Assembly: GCF_003024605.1 (NCBI RefSeq)
Contig: NZ_PYJQ01000010.1
Span: 248,001-312,000, forward strand
Length of the DNA: 64,000 nt
From: Rhizobium sp. JAB6
Lineage (GTDB): Bacteria > Pseudomonadota > Alphaproteobacteria > Rhizobiales > Rhizobiaceae
Direction: 5' to 3'
Positions 35,825 to 45,519 of the stretch are shown piece after piece. Below the pieces are notes generated by a model. The model did not search any database. It was not told the DNA's origin and was given only the letters and a program-made list of their open reading frames with translations. Numbering within the stretch: position 1 is the first letter of the stretch; each line of letters begins with the position of its first letter. The position numbers were made by a program, and so were the translations under genes.

Positions 35825-38800
35825 ATGTCTCGTTTTTTCATCGACAGGCCGATCTTCGCCTGGGTGATCGCCATCGTCATCATGCTGGCGGGCGCGCTTT
35901 CGATTCTCATGCTGTCGATTTCGCAATATCCGCAAATCGCGCCGACGACGGTCAGCATCAGCGCCACCTATTCCGGGGCTGACGCGGCAACCGTCGAAAA
36001 CTCGGTGACCAAGGTCATCGAGCAGGGCATGACGGGTATCGACAATCTCGACTACATGACCTCGACCTCGACCTCGACGGGTCAGGCCTCGATCTCGCTG
36101 ACCTTCACCAACAAGGCCGATCCCGATGTCGCGCAGATGCAGGTGCAGAACAAGCTGCAGCTCGTCACGGCACAGCTGCCGCAGACCGTGCAATCCACGG
36201 GTATCGTGGTTTCCAAATCGACCTCGAACTTCCTGATGGTCGTGGGCTTCGTGTCCACCGACGGCAAGCTTAACTCGAACGACCTTGCCGACTATGTCGA
36301 CAGCACCCTCAACGACACGCTGAAGCGCATCGAAGGCGTCGGCAATACGCAGATCTTCGGTTCCGGATACGCCATGCGCATCTGGGTCGATCCGGACAAG
36401 CTCGCCAAATACCAGCTGATGACATCGGATGTCGTTTCCGCCATCCAGGCGCAGAACTCGCAGGTCTCGGCCGGTCAGCTCGGTGCATTGCCGCAGCGCA
36501 AAGGCCAGGAGCTCAATGCGACCGTCACGGCCAAGAGCCGTCTGCAGACGCCTGAGCAGTTCAACAACATCATCCTCAAGAGCCAGCCGAATGGTTCGCT
36601 CGTTCGCCTGAATGACGTTGCCTCGGTCGAACTCGGCGCCAAGAGCTATACGACATCGAGCACCTATAACGGCCATCCGTCGGCCGGCCTGGCCGTGATG
36701 CTTGCCTCGGGCGCCAACGCCATCAATACGGCGGAGGCGGTCCGCACGACCATCAACAATCTCAGCCAGACGCTGCCGCCGAATGTGGAGATCGTCTATC
36801 CCTACGATACGACGCCCTTCGTGAAGCTGTCGATCGAGGACGTGGTCAAGACCCTGTTCGAAGCCATCGTACTCGTCTTCATCGTCATGTTCGTCTTCCT
36901 GCAGAACATCCGCGCCACGCTCATCCCGACGCTCGCCGTCCCGGTCGTGCTGCTCGGCACCTTCGGCGTGCTGGCGCTGTTCGGCTACTCGATCAATACA
37001 TTGACCATGTTCGGGATGGTGCTCGCCATCGGCTTGCTTGTCGACGACGCCATCGTCGTCGTGGAGAACGTCGAACGCGTGATGGAGGAAGAGGGACTGT
37101 CGCCGCGCGAAGCGACGATCAAATCGATGCAGGAAATCACCGGCGCGCTGATCGGCATCGCCACGGTGCTTTCGGCCGTGTTCATCCCGATGGCCTTCTT
37201 CTCGGGTTCGGTCGGTGTCATCTACCGGCAGTTCTCGGTAACGATCGTCTCCGCGATGGTGCTGTCCGTCATCGTTGCTCTCATCCTCACACCTGCCCTT
37301 TGCGCCACTCTTTTAAGAAAGCCCAAGCATGGCGCCAAAGAGCGCGGTCTGTTTGGTTGGTTCAACCGCAACTTCGAGCGGGCAACGCATCGCTACCAGC
37401 GCGGCGTACATGGCATGATCCGCCTCAGCATCGTCTTCCTGCTGGTGTTCGTCCTCATAGGCGGCGCGGTTGCTGCCCTGTTCAACCGCCTGCCGAGCTC
37501 CTTCCTGCCGGATGAAGACCAGGGCATTCTGCTGACCGCCATTCAGTTGCCGCCAGGTGCCACGGATTCGCGCACCAAAGCCGTGCTCGATCAGGTGAGA
37601 GACTATTATCTCAACACCGAGAAGGACTATGTCGAGGGCGCATTCGCCGTCGCCGGCTTCGGCTTCAGCGGTCAGGGCCAGAATGTCGGCCTCGTCTTCG
37701 TAAGGCTGAAGGATTTCGACCTGCGCAAGACGCCGCAATCCAAAGCGCAAGCGATCGCACGGCGCGCAATGGGCGCTTTCTCGAAGATCAAGGACGGCAA
37801 CGTCTTTGCGCTGGCGCCGCCGGCCATCCCCGGCTTCGGCAGCTCGAGTGGTTTCGACTTCTTCATCAAGGACATCAACGGCGCCGGTCACGCGGCACTG
37901 ATCGCTGCCCGCAACCAGTTGCTGGGGGCGGCCGCCAAGAACCCGAAGCTCTTCGGCACCCGCCCGAACGGCCAGGAAGATACGCCGCAATTCTCCCTGA
38001 ATATCGATGAGGAAAAGGCAAGCGCCCTGAATATCAGCCTGGGGGATATCGATTCGACCCTGTCGACCGCCTGGGGCGGCACCTATGTCAACGACTTTAT
38101 CGACCGCGGTCGTGTGAAGCCTGTCTATGTTCAGGCCGACAAGGATTTCCGCATGCAGCCCGAGGATTTCGGTCGCTGGTATGTGCGCAACTCCAGCGGC
38201 GACATGGTACCCTTCTCGGCCTTCTCGAACGGCGAATGGAATTACGGTTCGCCGCGCCTGGAGCGCTATAACGGCTCCTCCGCCGTCGAAATCCAGGGCT
38301 CGGCCGCCCCGGGCGTCTCCTCCGGCGACGCCATGAACGAGATCGATAAGATCATGGCGACCCTGCCGCCAGGCTTCAGCCACGAATGGACAAGCCTCTC
38401 GGCCCAGGAAAAGCTCTCCGGCAACCAGGCGACGCAGCTCTATGCCATCTCGATCCTGGTGGTGTTCCTGGCGCTTGCCGCCCTTTATGAGAGCTGGTCG
38501 ATCCCGCTCGCCGTCATGCTGTCGGTTCCGATCGGCATCTTCGGCGCGCTGTTGGCTGCAACCCTGTTCGGCCAGTCGAACGACGTCTACTTCAAGGTCG
38601 GCCTTTTGACGACCATCGGCCTGGCGGCAAAGAATGCGATCCTGATCGTCGAATTCGCCATCGAGCAGCAGAACCAGGGTAAGAACCTGCTCGACGCCAC
38701 GCTGGAAGCATCGCGCCAGCGCCTGCGGCCGATCCTGATGACCTCGCTCGCCTTCATTCTCGGCGTCATGCCGCTGGCGATCGCCAATGGTGCGGGCTCG

Positions 38801-38974
38801 GGCAGTCAGAACTCGATCGGCATCGGCGTCATGGGCGGCATGATCTCGGCGACCGTGCTCGGTATCTTCTTCATCCCGCTGCTCTTCGTCTCCGTCCGCC
38901 GCATCTTCAAGGGCAGGATCGGTCCGGTGACCACACCGGAAACGCCTGCAACAGATAGCGGTACCACGCATTAA
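35825..38974 (+). CDS. RND efflux pump, inner-membrane transporter (AcrB/BepE-like)
   Basis: This 1049-residue proton-driven pump of the HAE1 group starts [20 protein letters not shown]. The proton-relay region [20 protein letters not shown] has the paired aspartates in helix 4. Two large periplasmic loops hold the drug pathway, and the sequence ends with a hydrophilic tail after [15 protein letters not shown]. The length is standard. It forms an operon with the adaptor gene. No TolC-type gene is next to it, so the outer-membrane channel must be encoded elsewhere. Substrates cannot be predicted. A terminator follows at 39028. Confidence 0.92.
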   Translation: MSRFFIDRPIFAWVIAIVIMLAGALSILMLSISQYPQIAPTTVSISATYSGADAATVENSVTKVIEQGMTGIDNLDYMTSTSTSTGQASISLTFTNKADPDVAQMQVQNKLQLVTAQLPQTVQSTGIVVSKSTSNFLMVVGFVSTDGKLNSNDLADYVDSTLNDTLKRIEGVGNTQIFGSGYAMRIWVDPDKLAKYQLMTSDVVSAIQAQNSQVSAGQLGALPQRKGQELNATVTAKSRLQTPEQFNNIILKSQPNGSLVRLNDVASVELGAKSYTTSSTYNGHPSAGLAVMLASGANAINTAEAVRTTINNLSQTLPPNVEIVYPYDTTPFVKLSIEDVVKTLFEAIVLVFIVMFVFLQNIRATLIPTLAVPVVLLGTFGVLALFGYSINTLTMFGMVLAIGLLVDDAIVVVENVERVMEEEGLSPREATIKSMQEITGALIGIATVLSAVFIPMAFFSGSVGVIYRQFSVTIVSAMVLSVIVALILTPALCATLLRKPKHGAKERGLFGWFNRNFERATHRYQRGVHGMIRLSIVFLLVFVLIGGAVAALFNRLPSSFLPDEDQGILLTAIQLPPGATDSRTKAVLDQVRDYYLNTEKDYVEGAFAVAGFGFSGQGQNVGLVFVRLKDFDLRKTPQSKAQAIARRAMGAFSKIKDGNVFALAPPAIPGFGSSSGFDFFIKDINGAGHAALIAARNQLLGAAAKNPKLFGTRPNGQEDTPQFSLNIDEEKASALNISLGDIDSTLSTAWGGTYVNDFIDRGRVKPVYVQADKDFRMQPEDFGRWYVRNSSGDMVPFSAFSNGEWNYGSPRLERYNGSSAVEIQGSAAPGVSSGDAMNEIDKIMATLPPGFSHEWTSLSAQEKLSGNQATQLYAISILVVFLALAALYESWSIPLAVMLSVPIGIFGALLAATLFGQSNDVYFKVGLLTTIGLAAKNAILIVEFAIEQQNQGKNLLDATLEASRQRLRPILMTSLAFILGVMPLAIANGAGSGSQNSIGIGVMGGMISATVLGIFFIPLLFVSVRRIFKGRIGPVTTPETPATDSGTTH

Positions 38975-39027
38975 TGAAACGCCGCCCGCTCTCGCCACGG
39001 CGAAGCGGGGAGTGTCTTGAATGAACA

Positions 39028-39060
39028 AAAGGGCTCCCGCGGGTAATGCGGGAGCCCTTT
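39028..39060. terminator. Strong bidirectional-looking rho-independent terminator
   Basis: AAAGGGCTCCCGC and GCGGGAGCCCTTT form a perfect 13-base-pair stem with the loop GGGTAAT. A T tract ends the plus-strand copy and an A tract precedes it, so it can stop the acrB-like transcript and also that of the opposing mdtC gene. Confidence 0.9.
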
Positions 39061-39295
39061 TGATTTCTACAAGTTCCCCCTCCCGCCAGCCAGAGCAAGC
39101 GCATTTGAGGCACATCGGCGCCGCAAATTCCTTCCCCCCTTGGGAAGAATGAGGATGCCGGCAGCAACTTCATTTCATATGCGACTGCCGCGCTGCCTCG
39201 GAAGAGAGGTGACCCATCTTTCGCTGAGCCCAGGGTCGAATGGAAGATTGACGATTTGAAAACCGCGATCTGCGCTCAGTGAAACAGATAGCTCG
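39061..39295. other. Intergenic stretch without recognised gene
   Basis: This lies between the terminator and the end of the mdtC-like gene. No convincing frame with a ribosome site was seen. It holds short C-rich and imperfect palindromic pieces only (for example near 39133). Confidence 0.6.
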
Positions 39296-42200
39296 TCAGC
39301 TCGACGAAGCCGGAGCCGACGCTGCTGTCTGCGGTTTCGGCGACCATTTTGCGTGCAGCTTGGCAAGCATCAGGTAGATGATCGGCGTGGTATAGAGCGT
39401 CAGCACCTGCGATACGACGAGGCCGCCGACGATGGTGATCCCAAGCGGACGGCGCAGCTCCGCGCCGGGGCCGGTGGCGACAATCAGCGGAATGGCACCC
39501 ATAAGGGCGGCGAGCGTCGTCATCAGGATCGGCCGGAAACGCTTGAGGCATGCCTGATAGATGGCTTCCTCGGAGGAAAGGCCAAGCATACGCTCGCCCT
39601 GCAGGGCGAAATCCACCATCATAATGCCGTTCTTCTTGACGATGCCGATCAAGAGGATGATGCCGATGAAGGCGATGATCGTCAGCTCGGTGCCGCTGAC
39701 GGCAAGCGCCAGCAACGCGCCGAGGCCGGCCGAGGGCAATGTCGAGATGATCGTCAGCGGATGCGCCAGGCTTTCATAGAGAATGCCGAGAACGATATAG
39801 ACCGTCAGCAATGCCGCCAGAAGCAGCAGCGGCTGGCTGCCGGACGACTGGGTAACGCTCGCCGCATCGCCGGCGAAATCCGCATGCAGCGTATCGGGCA
39901 GATGCATGTCGAGCACCGCCTTCTGAATGGCATCGTTCGCCACCTGCAGGGGCGTATTGAGCGCGAGATTGTAGGAGATGGTGACGGAGGGATATTGGCC
40001 CTGGTGATTGACTACCAGCGGCGCCAGCGTCCGGTCGATCGACGCCACCGCGCTCAGCGGCACCTGCGTGCCGCCGGAGGCGGGCACGTAGAGTTTGGAA
40101 ATATCTTGCGGATCGAGCGCATAGTCGGGATCCGCTTCCAAGACGACCCGATACTGGTTGCGCTGCGTGTAGATCGTCGAGATCTGCCGTTGCGCAAAGG
40201 CGTTGTTGAGGGCGGAATCGATGGACTGGATGTTGATGCCGAGCTGGGAAGCGAGGGTGCGATCGATATTGACGGTCGCCTGCAGGCCATTGGGCTGCCT
40301 GTCGGTGGCAACATCGGTCAATCCCGGAAGAGCCTGCAGACGTTCCAGCACCTTGGGCGCCCATTCCACCAGCTCGTCGTAATTGGCGCCCCAGATGGTG
40401 AACTGATATTGGGATTGCGACTGGCGCGCGCCCGCGCGGATATCGCCTGGCGAAAACAGGAACGTGCTGAGGCCCGGAACGGCCATCAGCTGCTTGCGGA
40501 GCCGGTCTATGACATCGGCGGTCGGCGCACGCTCCGATTCCGGCTTCAGCGAGATGAAAAGCTGGCCACGATTGACGGAACTGGAAAAGCCTCCCCCGCC
40601 GACGGAGGAGCCGACACCCGACACCGCCGGATCCTTAGCGACGATATCCGCCGCCTGTTGCTGGAGTTTGACCATGGCCGGATACGAGATGTCGGTCGCA
40701 GCCTGCGTCCCGCCCTGGATAAAGCCGGTGTCGTCCTGCGGAATGAAGCCCTTCGGAACGTTTACGTAGAGATAGCCCGACATGACCACACAGGCGATGA
40801 TGACGATCACCGAAAGCAGGCGGTGATGCAGCACCGCCCGCAACGTGCGGCCATAAAATCGCGTAGTGGCGCCAAGCGTGCCCTCGACGACGCGGCCGAA
40901 CGGGCCAGGACGCGCGTGGACATCGTGCTGACGCAGACGATGACCGCAGATCATCGGCGTCAGCGTGAGGGATACCAGCGTCGAAACGACGATGGTGAAG
41001 CCGAGCGTCAACGAGAAGGTCTGGAAGAACCGGCCGACGATACCGCCCATGAAGAACAGCGGGATGAAGGCGGCAAGCAGCGACAGGCTGATGGAAACGA
41101 CGGTAAAGCCGATCTGCTTCGCGCCTTCCAGCGCTGCCCGCATCGGCTTCATGCCGGTTTCCAGATTGGCATAGATGTTCTCGATCATCACGATGGCGTC
41201 GTCGACGACGAAGCCGACGGAGACGGCAAGGGCCATGAGGGATAGATTGTCGATCGACAGCCCGAAGAGCCACATCGCGGCAAAAGTGCCGGCAAGCGAC
41301 AGGGGCACTGTAACGCCGGCGGCAAAGGTCGGCGTGGCGCGCCGCAGGAAGACGAAGACCACGGCCATGACCAGGCAGATAGTGGCAAGCAGCGTCCATT
41401 GCATATCGGTGACGCTGGCATGAATTGTGGTGGTGCGGTCGGAAAGGATGGAGACATTCACGCCGGCCGGAATGAGCCGCTTCAGCTCCGGGATCAGCTG
41501 CTTGACGCCATCGACGGTGGCAATGACGTTTGCATCTGCCTGCTTGGTGATGTTGAGCAGCACGGCGGGCTTGCCATCATACCAGGCATCCGAGCGGCTG
41601 TTGCGTACACCCGGTTCGACGGTGGCGATATCGGAGAGGCGAACCGCCGTGCCGTCGCCGCTGCGCACAACTATCCGCCCGAAGGCTTCCGGCGTCTTCA
41701 ACTGGCTGTTGACGGCGACGGAGAAAGCGCCGCTGGCACCGTCGATCGAGCCGAAGGGGCCGAGCACGTTGGCATTGACGATCGCCGTACGGACCGCTTC
41801 GAGCGAGAGGCCCATGGCCGAAAGCCGGTCCGGATCCAGCCGCACGCGGATGGCGGGCTGGTCGGCGCCGCTCACGGTTACGCCGCCGACGCCATCCACC
41901 TGCGAAATGCGCTGCACCACCACGGTATCCGCCGCATCGTAGATGGCGCTCGGGGAGACATTGTCTGACGTCAGCGCCAGAATGAGAACGGGAGCCGCCG
42001 CCGGATTGATCTTGCGGAAGGACGGGAGAGTGGGCAGATCGCCGGGCAGGTCCGTCGCAGCCGCGTTCAATGCAGCCTGGACATCCTGCGCAGCCCCATC
42101 GACGCTGCGCGAAAGATCGAACTGGACGATGATCGTGCTCGATCCGAGCGAGCTGACGGACGTCAATTGGGTGACGCCGGCAATAGTCCCGAGGTGACGC

Positions 42201-42403
42201 TCCAGCGGGGCGGCCACGCTCGCCGCCATGCTGGCCGGATCGGCGCCGGGACGGCTGGAGGAAACCACGATGGTTGGCAGATCGACGGTCGGCAGGCTCG
42301 CAACCGGGAGGAAGCGATAGGCGACGATGCCGAGGATCATCAGCCCGATCGCCAGAAGGGTCGTCCCGACAGGGCGTTTGATGAACGGCTCGGAGATGTT
42401 CAT
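39296..42403 (-). CDS. mdtC: RND efflux pump subunit, MdtC-like
   Basis: This 1035-residue inner-membrane RND transporter starts MNISEPFIKRPVGTTLLAIG, which is the MdtB/MdtC type. The proton-relay helix is SVGFVVDDAIVMIENIYANL. In MdtABC pumps two different RND proteins form a heterotrimer, and the gene order here (A, B, C with four-base overlaps) is the same. It is the second RND gene and is therefore called MdtC-like. B and C are not easy to tell apart by eye. It ends with a Pro/Ala/Ser tail. The convergent acrB-like gene is 321 bases away. Confidence 0.88.
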   Translation of the reverse strand: MNISEPFIKRPVGTTLLAIGLMILGIVAYRFLPVASLPTVDLPTIVVSSSRPGADPASMAASVAAPLERHLGTIAGVTQLTSVSSLGSSTIIVQFDLSRSVDGAAQDVQAALNAAATDLPGDLPTLPSFRKINPAAAPVLILALTSDNVSPSAIYDAADTVVVQRISQVDGVGGVTVSGADQPAIRVRLDPDRLSAMGLSLEAVRTAIVNANVLGPFGSIDGASGAFSVAVNSQLKTPEAFGRIVVRSGDGTAVRLSDIATVEPGVRNSRSDAWYDGKPAVLLNITKQADANVIATVDGVKQLIPELKRLIPAGVNVSILSDRTTTIHASVTDMQWTLLATICLVMAVVFVFLRRATPTFAAGVTVPLSLAGTFAAMWLFGLSIDNLSLMALAVSVGFVVDDAIVMIENIYANLETGMKPMRAALEGAKQIGFTVVSISLSLLAAFIPLFFMGGIVGRFFQTFSLTLGFTIVVSTLVSLTLTPMICGHRLRQHDVHARPGPFGRVVEGTLGATTRFYGRTLRAVLHHRLLSVIVIIACVVMSGYLYVNVPKGFIPQDDTGFIQGGTQAATDISYPAMVKLQQQAADIVAKDPAVSGVGSSVGGGGFSSSVNRGQLFISLKPESERAPTADVIDRLRKQLMAVPGLSTFLFSPGDIRAGARQSQSQYQFTIWGANYDELVEWAPKVLERLQALPGLTDVATDRQPNGLQATVNIDRTLASQLGINIQSIDSALNNAFAQRQISTIYTQRNQYRVVLEADPDYALDPQDISKLYVPASGGTQVPLSAVASIDRTLAPLVVNHQGQYPSVTISYNLALNTPLQVANDAIQKAVLDMHLPDTLHADFAGDAASVTQSSGSQPLLLLAALLTVYIVLGILYESLAHPLTIISTLPSAGLGALLALAVSGTELTIIAFIGIILLIGIVKKNGIMMVDFALQGERMLGLSSEEAIYQACLKRFRPILMTTLAALMGAIPLIVATGPGAELRRPLGITIVGGLVVSQVLTLYTTPIIYLMLAKLHAKWSPKPQTAASAPASSS

Positions 42404-45400
42404 GTCTCGCCACCCGCCAATTCATCCATCTCGGCGCTCGGCGTGCCGCTGGTGCGGCCGACGATCTTGGTGCGCAGTCGCTCGAAGGCGAGATAGATCA
42501 CCGGCGTCGTATAGAGCGTCAAAAGCTGCGAGAGCACCAGACCGCCGATGATGGTGATGCCGAGCGGAATGCGCAATTCTGCGCCCGTGCCCTGCGCCAG
42601 CGCCAGCGGCAAGGCGCCGAAGAGCGCCGCGAGCGTCGTCATCATGATCGGCCGGAAACGCAGGATCGAGGCTTTCAGAATGGCCTCGCGCGGCTCGAGA
42701 CCCTCCTTCCGCTCCGCCTCCAGCGCGAAGTCGATCATCATGATCGCATTCTTCTTGACGATACCCATCAGGAGCACGATGCCGATCAGCGCGATGATCG
42801 ACAGATCCTGCCCGAACAGCATCAGAGCCAGCAGCGCGCCGACGCCGGCCGAAGGCAGCGTCGAAAGGATCGTCACCGGATGCACGGCGCTCTCATAGAG
42901 CAGGCCGAGCACGATGTAGATCGTCACGATGGCCGCGAGAATCAGCCAGGGCTCGCCCGCCAGCGACGAGGCGAACTCCTCGGCATCGCCGGAATATTTG
43001 CGCTGGATATTGTCGGGCATGCCGATATCCAGCTCCGCCGCCTTGATCTCGGCGACGGCGTCGCTGAGCGACGCGCCCTTGGCGAGATCGAAGCTGAGCG
43101 TCACCGCCGGAAACTGCTCGTCATGGCTGATGACCAGCGGCGCGGTCGTGAAACTTGCGGTCGTGAAGGCGTTGAGCGGCACCTGCGTATCGCTGGCACC
43201 GGCGACATAGAGCTTGTCGAGCGACTTCGGGTCCGACTGGTATTGCGGTGCGGCCTCCAGAATGACGCGATACTGGTTGGCCTGGCCGTAGATCGTCGCG
43301 ATCTGCCGCTGGCCGAAGGCATCGTTCAAAGTATCGCTGACGGCCTGCATGGACACGCCAAGCCGCGAAGCGGTTTCGCGATTGACGTCGACGAAGATAC
43401 GCCCGCCGCCCATTTCCACTTCGGAGGCGACATCCATCAGCTTCGGGCTCTCCTGCAGCCGCTGGGCAAGCTTCTGCGCCCAGTCGACCACTGTATTCGT
43501 ATCCGTACCCGTCAGCGTATATTGATAGGGCGCGCGGCTGGCCCTTGTACTGATCGAGATATCGCGCACGCTCTGGAAGGTGACGTGGATGCCGGGCAGG
43601 CCCGCCACCTCGCCGCGCATTCTCTCGATAATCTGATCGGCGGAGGCATTACGCTCACTTCGCGGCTTCAGGATGAGGCTGAGATTGCCGGTATTCAGCG
43701 TCAGATTGCTGGCGCTGGCACCGATGACGGCAACGACGCCGGTAACATCCGGATCCTTGCGCAGCCGGTCGGTCACATCAGCCTGAATCTGCTTCATGGT
43801 TTCGAAGGAGGTGGTCGGCTCGGCCTCGATGACAGCGGTGATGAGGCCCGTGTCCTGCGCCGGCAGGAAGCCCTTCGGAATGACGACATAGAGCGCGACC
43901 GTCGCAGCCAGCGTCACCACCGTCACCAGCAGCATGAGGCGGCTGCGATCCACGGCCCAGACAAGGCTGCGCCGATAGCCTTCCACCATCCAGTCGGTGA
44001 AACGGTCGGCGCCGGCCAGAAAGCCGCCCTGATGCTCCTTGGGCTTGCGCAGGATGCGCGCGCACATCATCGGCGTCAGCGTCAGCGAGACCACGGCGGA
44101 TACGACCACGGCTATAGTGAGCGTCAGCGCGAACTCGCGGAACATGCGCCCCACGATACCGGTCATGAACAGCAACGGAATGAAGACGGCAACCAGCGAA
44201 ACGGTCAGCGAAATGATGGTGAAGCCGATCTCGCCGGCTCCCTTCAGCGCCGCCTGCATCGGATTTTCGCCCTCTTCGATATGTCGGGCGATGTTCTCGA
44301 TCATCACGATGGCGTCGTCGACGACGAAACCCGTGCCGATCGTCAGCGCCATCAGCGAGAGATTGTCGAGGCTGAAGCCGGCGAACCACATGACGCCGAA
44401 GGTTGCGATCAGCGACAGCGGCAGCGCGACGCCGGCAATGAAGGTCGCCGTCATCGTCCGCAGGAAGAGCAGAACAACGAGAATGACGAGGCCGATGCTG
44501 ATAACCAGCGTCCATTGCACGTCGTGGATCGAAGCGCGGATCGTCTCCGTGCGGTCATTGACGATATCGAGGGACACACCAGCCGGCATCGCCTGCTTTA
44601 GCTTCGGGATCTGCTTCAGGACATTCTCAACGGTCTGGATGACGTTGGCGCCCGGCTGACGCATGATATCGAGAATGACGGCGGGCTGGCCCTGATACCA
44701 GGCGCCGACGCGATTGTTCTCCAGCCCCTCTACGACCGTTGCGACGTCCTTCAACTGTACCGGGGCGCTGTTGCGGTACGCGACGATGACGGATCGGTAG
44801 ACGTTGGGATCGACGATCTGATCGTTGGCCGCGAGCGTGAAGCTCTGCTGCGTGCCGTCAAGCGAACCCTTCGCGCCGGCAACGCTGGCATTGGTGATCG
44901 CCGTACGGATATCCTCCAGGGCAAGCCCGTAGGAGGCAAGACGCGGCAGATCCACCTGGATGCGGATCGCGGGCTTGACGCCGCCCTGAATGTTCACGTC
45001 GCCGACACCGGAAACTTCGCTCAGGCGCTGCGCCATCATGGTATCGGCGAAATCGCTGAGTTCGCGGATCGAATAGCTGTTGGAGCGCAGCGCCAGCGTC
45101 ACGATCGGGGTATCGGCCGGGTTCACCTTCGAATAGGTCGGCGGATAGGGAAGCGTGCGCGGCAGGGTCGATCCGGCGGCGTTGATCGCCGCCTGTACAT
45201 CCTGCGCGGCGCCATCGATATCGCGGCCGAGATCGAACTGAAGGGTAATCTGGCTGATGCCGAAAGCGCTCGACGACGTCATGGAGGCAAGGGAGGGGAT
45301 CTGGCCGAGTGGCCGCTCCAGCGGCGCCGTCACCAGCGCCGCCATCGTGTCGGGATCGGCCCCCGGAAGCTGCGTCGTCACCTGGATCGTGGGAAAATCC

Positions 45401-45519
45401 ACCTGCGGCAGCGGCGCGACCGGCAGGAACAGGAAACCGAGAATGCCGCCCAACAGAACCGCCACCCCGAGAAGCGAGGTGGCGATCGGCCTGGAGATGA
45501 AGAGCGACGAGACATTCAT
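42400..45519 (-). CDS. mdtB: RND efflux pump subunit, MdtB-like
   Basis: This 1039-residue RND transporter starts MNVSSLFISRPIATSLLGVA. The helix-4 proton-relay stretch TIGTGFVVDDAIVMIENIAR matches that of the MdtC-like partner, so both chains have relay residues. The late periplasmic loop has the pattern VDVNRETASRLGVSMQAVSD typical of MdtB. It overlaps the adaptor gene and the mdtC-like gene by four bases each. Substrates of MdtABC in enterobacteria include bile salts and novobiocin. In a rhizobium, plant flavonoids are a reasonable but untested idea. Confidence 0.88.
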   Translation of the reverse strand: MNVSSLFISRPIATSLLGVAVLLGGILGFLFLPVAPLPQVDFPTIQVTTQLPGADPDTMAALVTAPLERPLGQIPSLASMTSSSAFGISQITLQFDLGRDIDGAAQDVQAAINAAGSTLPRTLPYPPTYSKVNPADTPIVTLALRSNSYSIRELSDFADTMMAQRLSEVSGVGDVNIQGGVKPAIRIQVDLPRLASYGLALEDIRTAITNASVAGAKGSLDGTQQSFTLAANDQIVDPNVYRSVIVAYRNSAPVQLKDVATVVEGLENNRVGAWYQGQPAVILDIMRQPGANVIQTVENVLKQIPKLKQAMPAGVSLDIVNDRTETIRASIHDVQWTLVISIGLVILVVLLFLRTMTATFIAGVALPLSLIATFGVMWFAGFSLDNLSLMALTIGTGFVVDDAIVMIENIARHIEEGENPMQAALKGAGEIGFTIISLTVSLVAVFIPLLFMTGIVGRMFREFALTLTIAVVVSAVVSLTLTPMMCARILRKPKEHQGGFLAGADRFTDWMVEGYRRSLVWAVDRSRLMLLVTVVTLAATVALYVVIPKGFLPAQDTGLITAVIEAEPTTSFETMKQIQADVTDRLRKDPDVTGVVAVIGASASNLTLNTGNLSLILKPRSERNASADQIIERMRGEVAGLPGIHVTFQSVRDISISTRASRAPYQYTLTGTDTNTVVDWAQKLAQRLQESPKLMDVASEVEMGGGRIFVDVNRETASRLGVSMQAVSDTLNDAFGQRQIATIYGQANQYRVILEAAPQYQSDPKSLDKLYVAGASDTQVPLNAFTTASFTTAPLVISHDEQFPAVTLSFDLAKGASLSDAVAEIKAAELDIGMPDNIQRKYSGDAEEFASSLAGEPWLILAAIVTIYIVLGLLYESAVHPVTILSTLPSAGVGALLALMLFGQDLSIIALIGIVLLMGIVKKNAIMMIDFALEAERKEGLEPREAILKASILRFRPIMMTTLAALFGALPLALAQGTGAELRIPLGITIIGGLVLSQLLTLYTTPVIYLAFERLRTKIVGRTSGTPSAEMDELAGGET

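Noticed and set aside
36058-36085. Short tandem repeat CTCGACCTCGACCTCGAC
   Set aside because: It encodes Ser-Thr repeats in a normal periplasmic loop of the RND pump, so it is coding bias, not a separate element.
34694-36676. Long minus-strand open frame of 660 codons opposite the adaptor and pump genes
   Set aside because: It lies antisense to two clear RND genes with all their motifs. Its sequence has no family features and reflects GC-rich codon bias.
39353-41245. Plus-strand open frame of 630 codons opposite mdtC
   Set aside because: Mirror frame of a well-supported gene, with Arg/Gly/Asp-rich low-quality sequence and no start signal.
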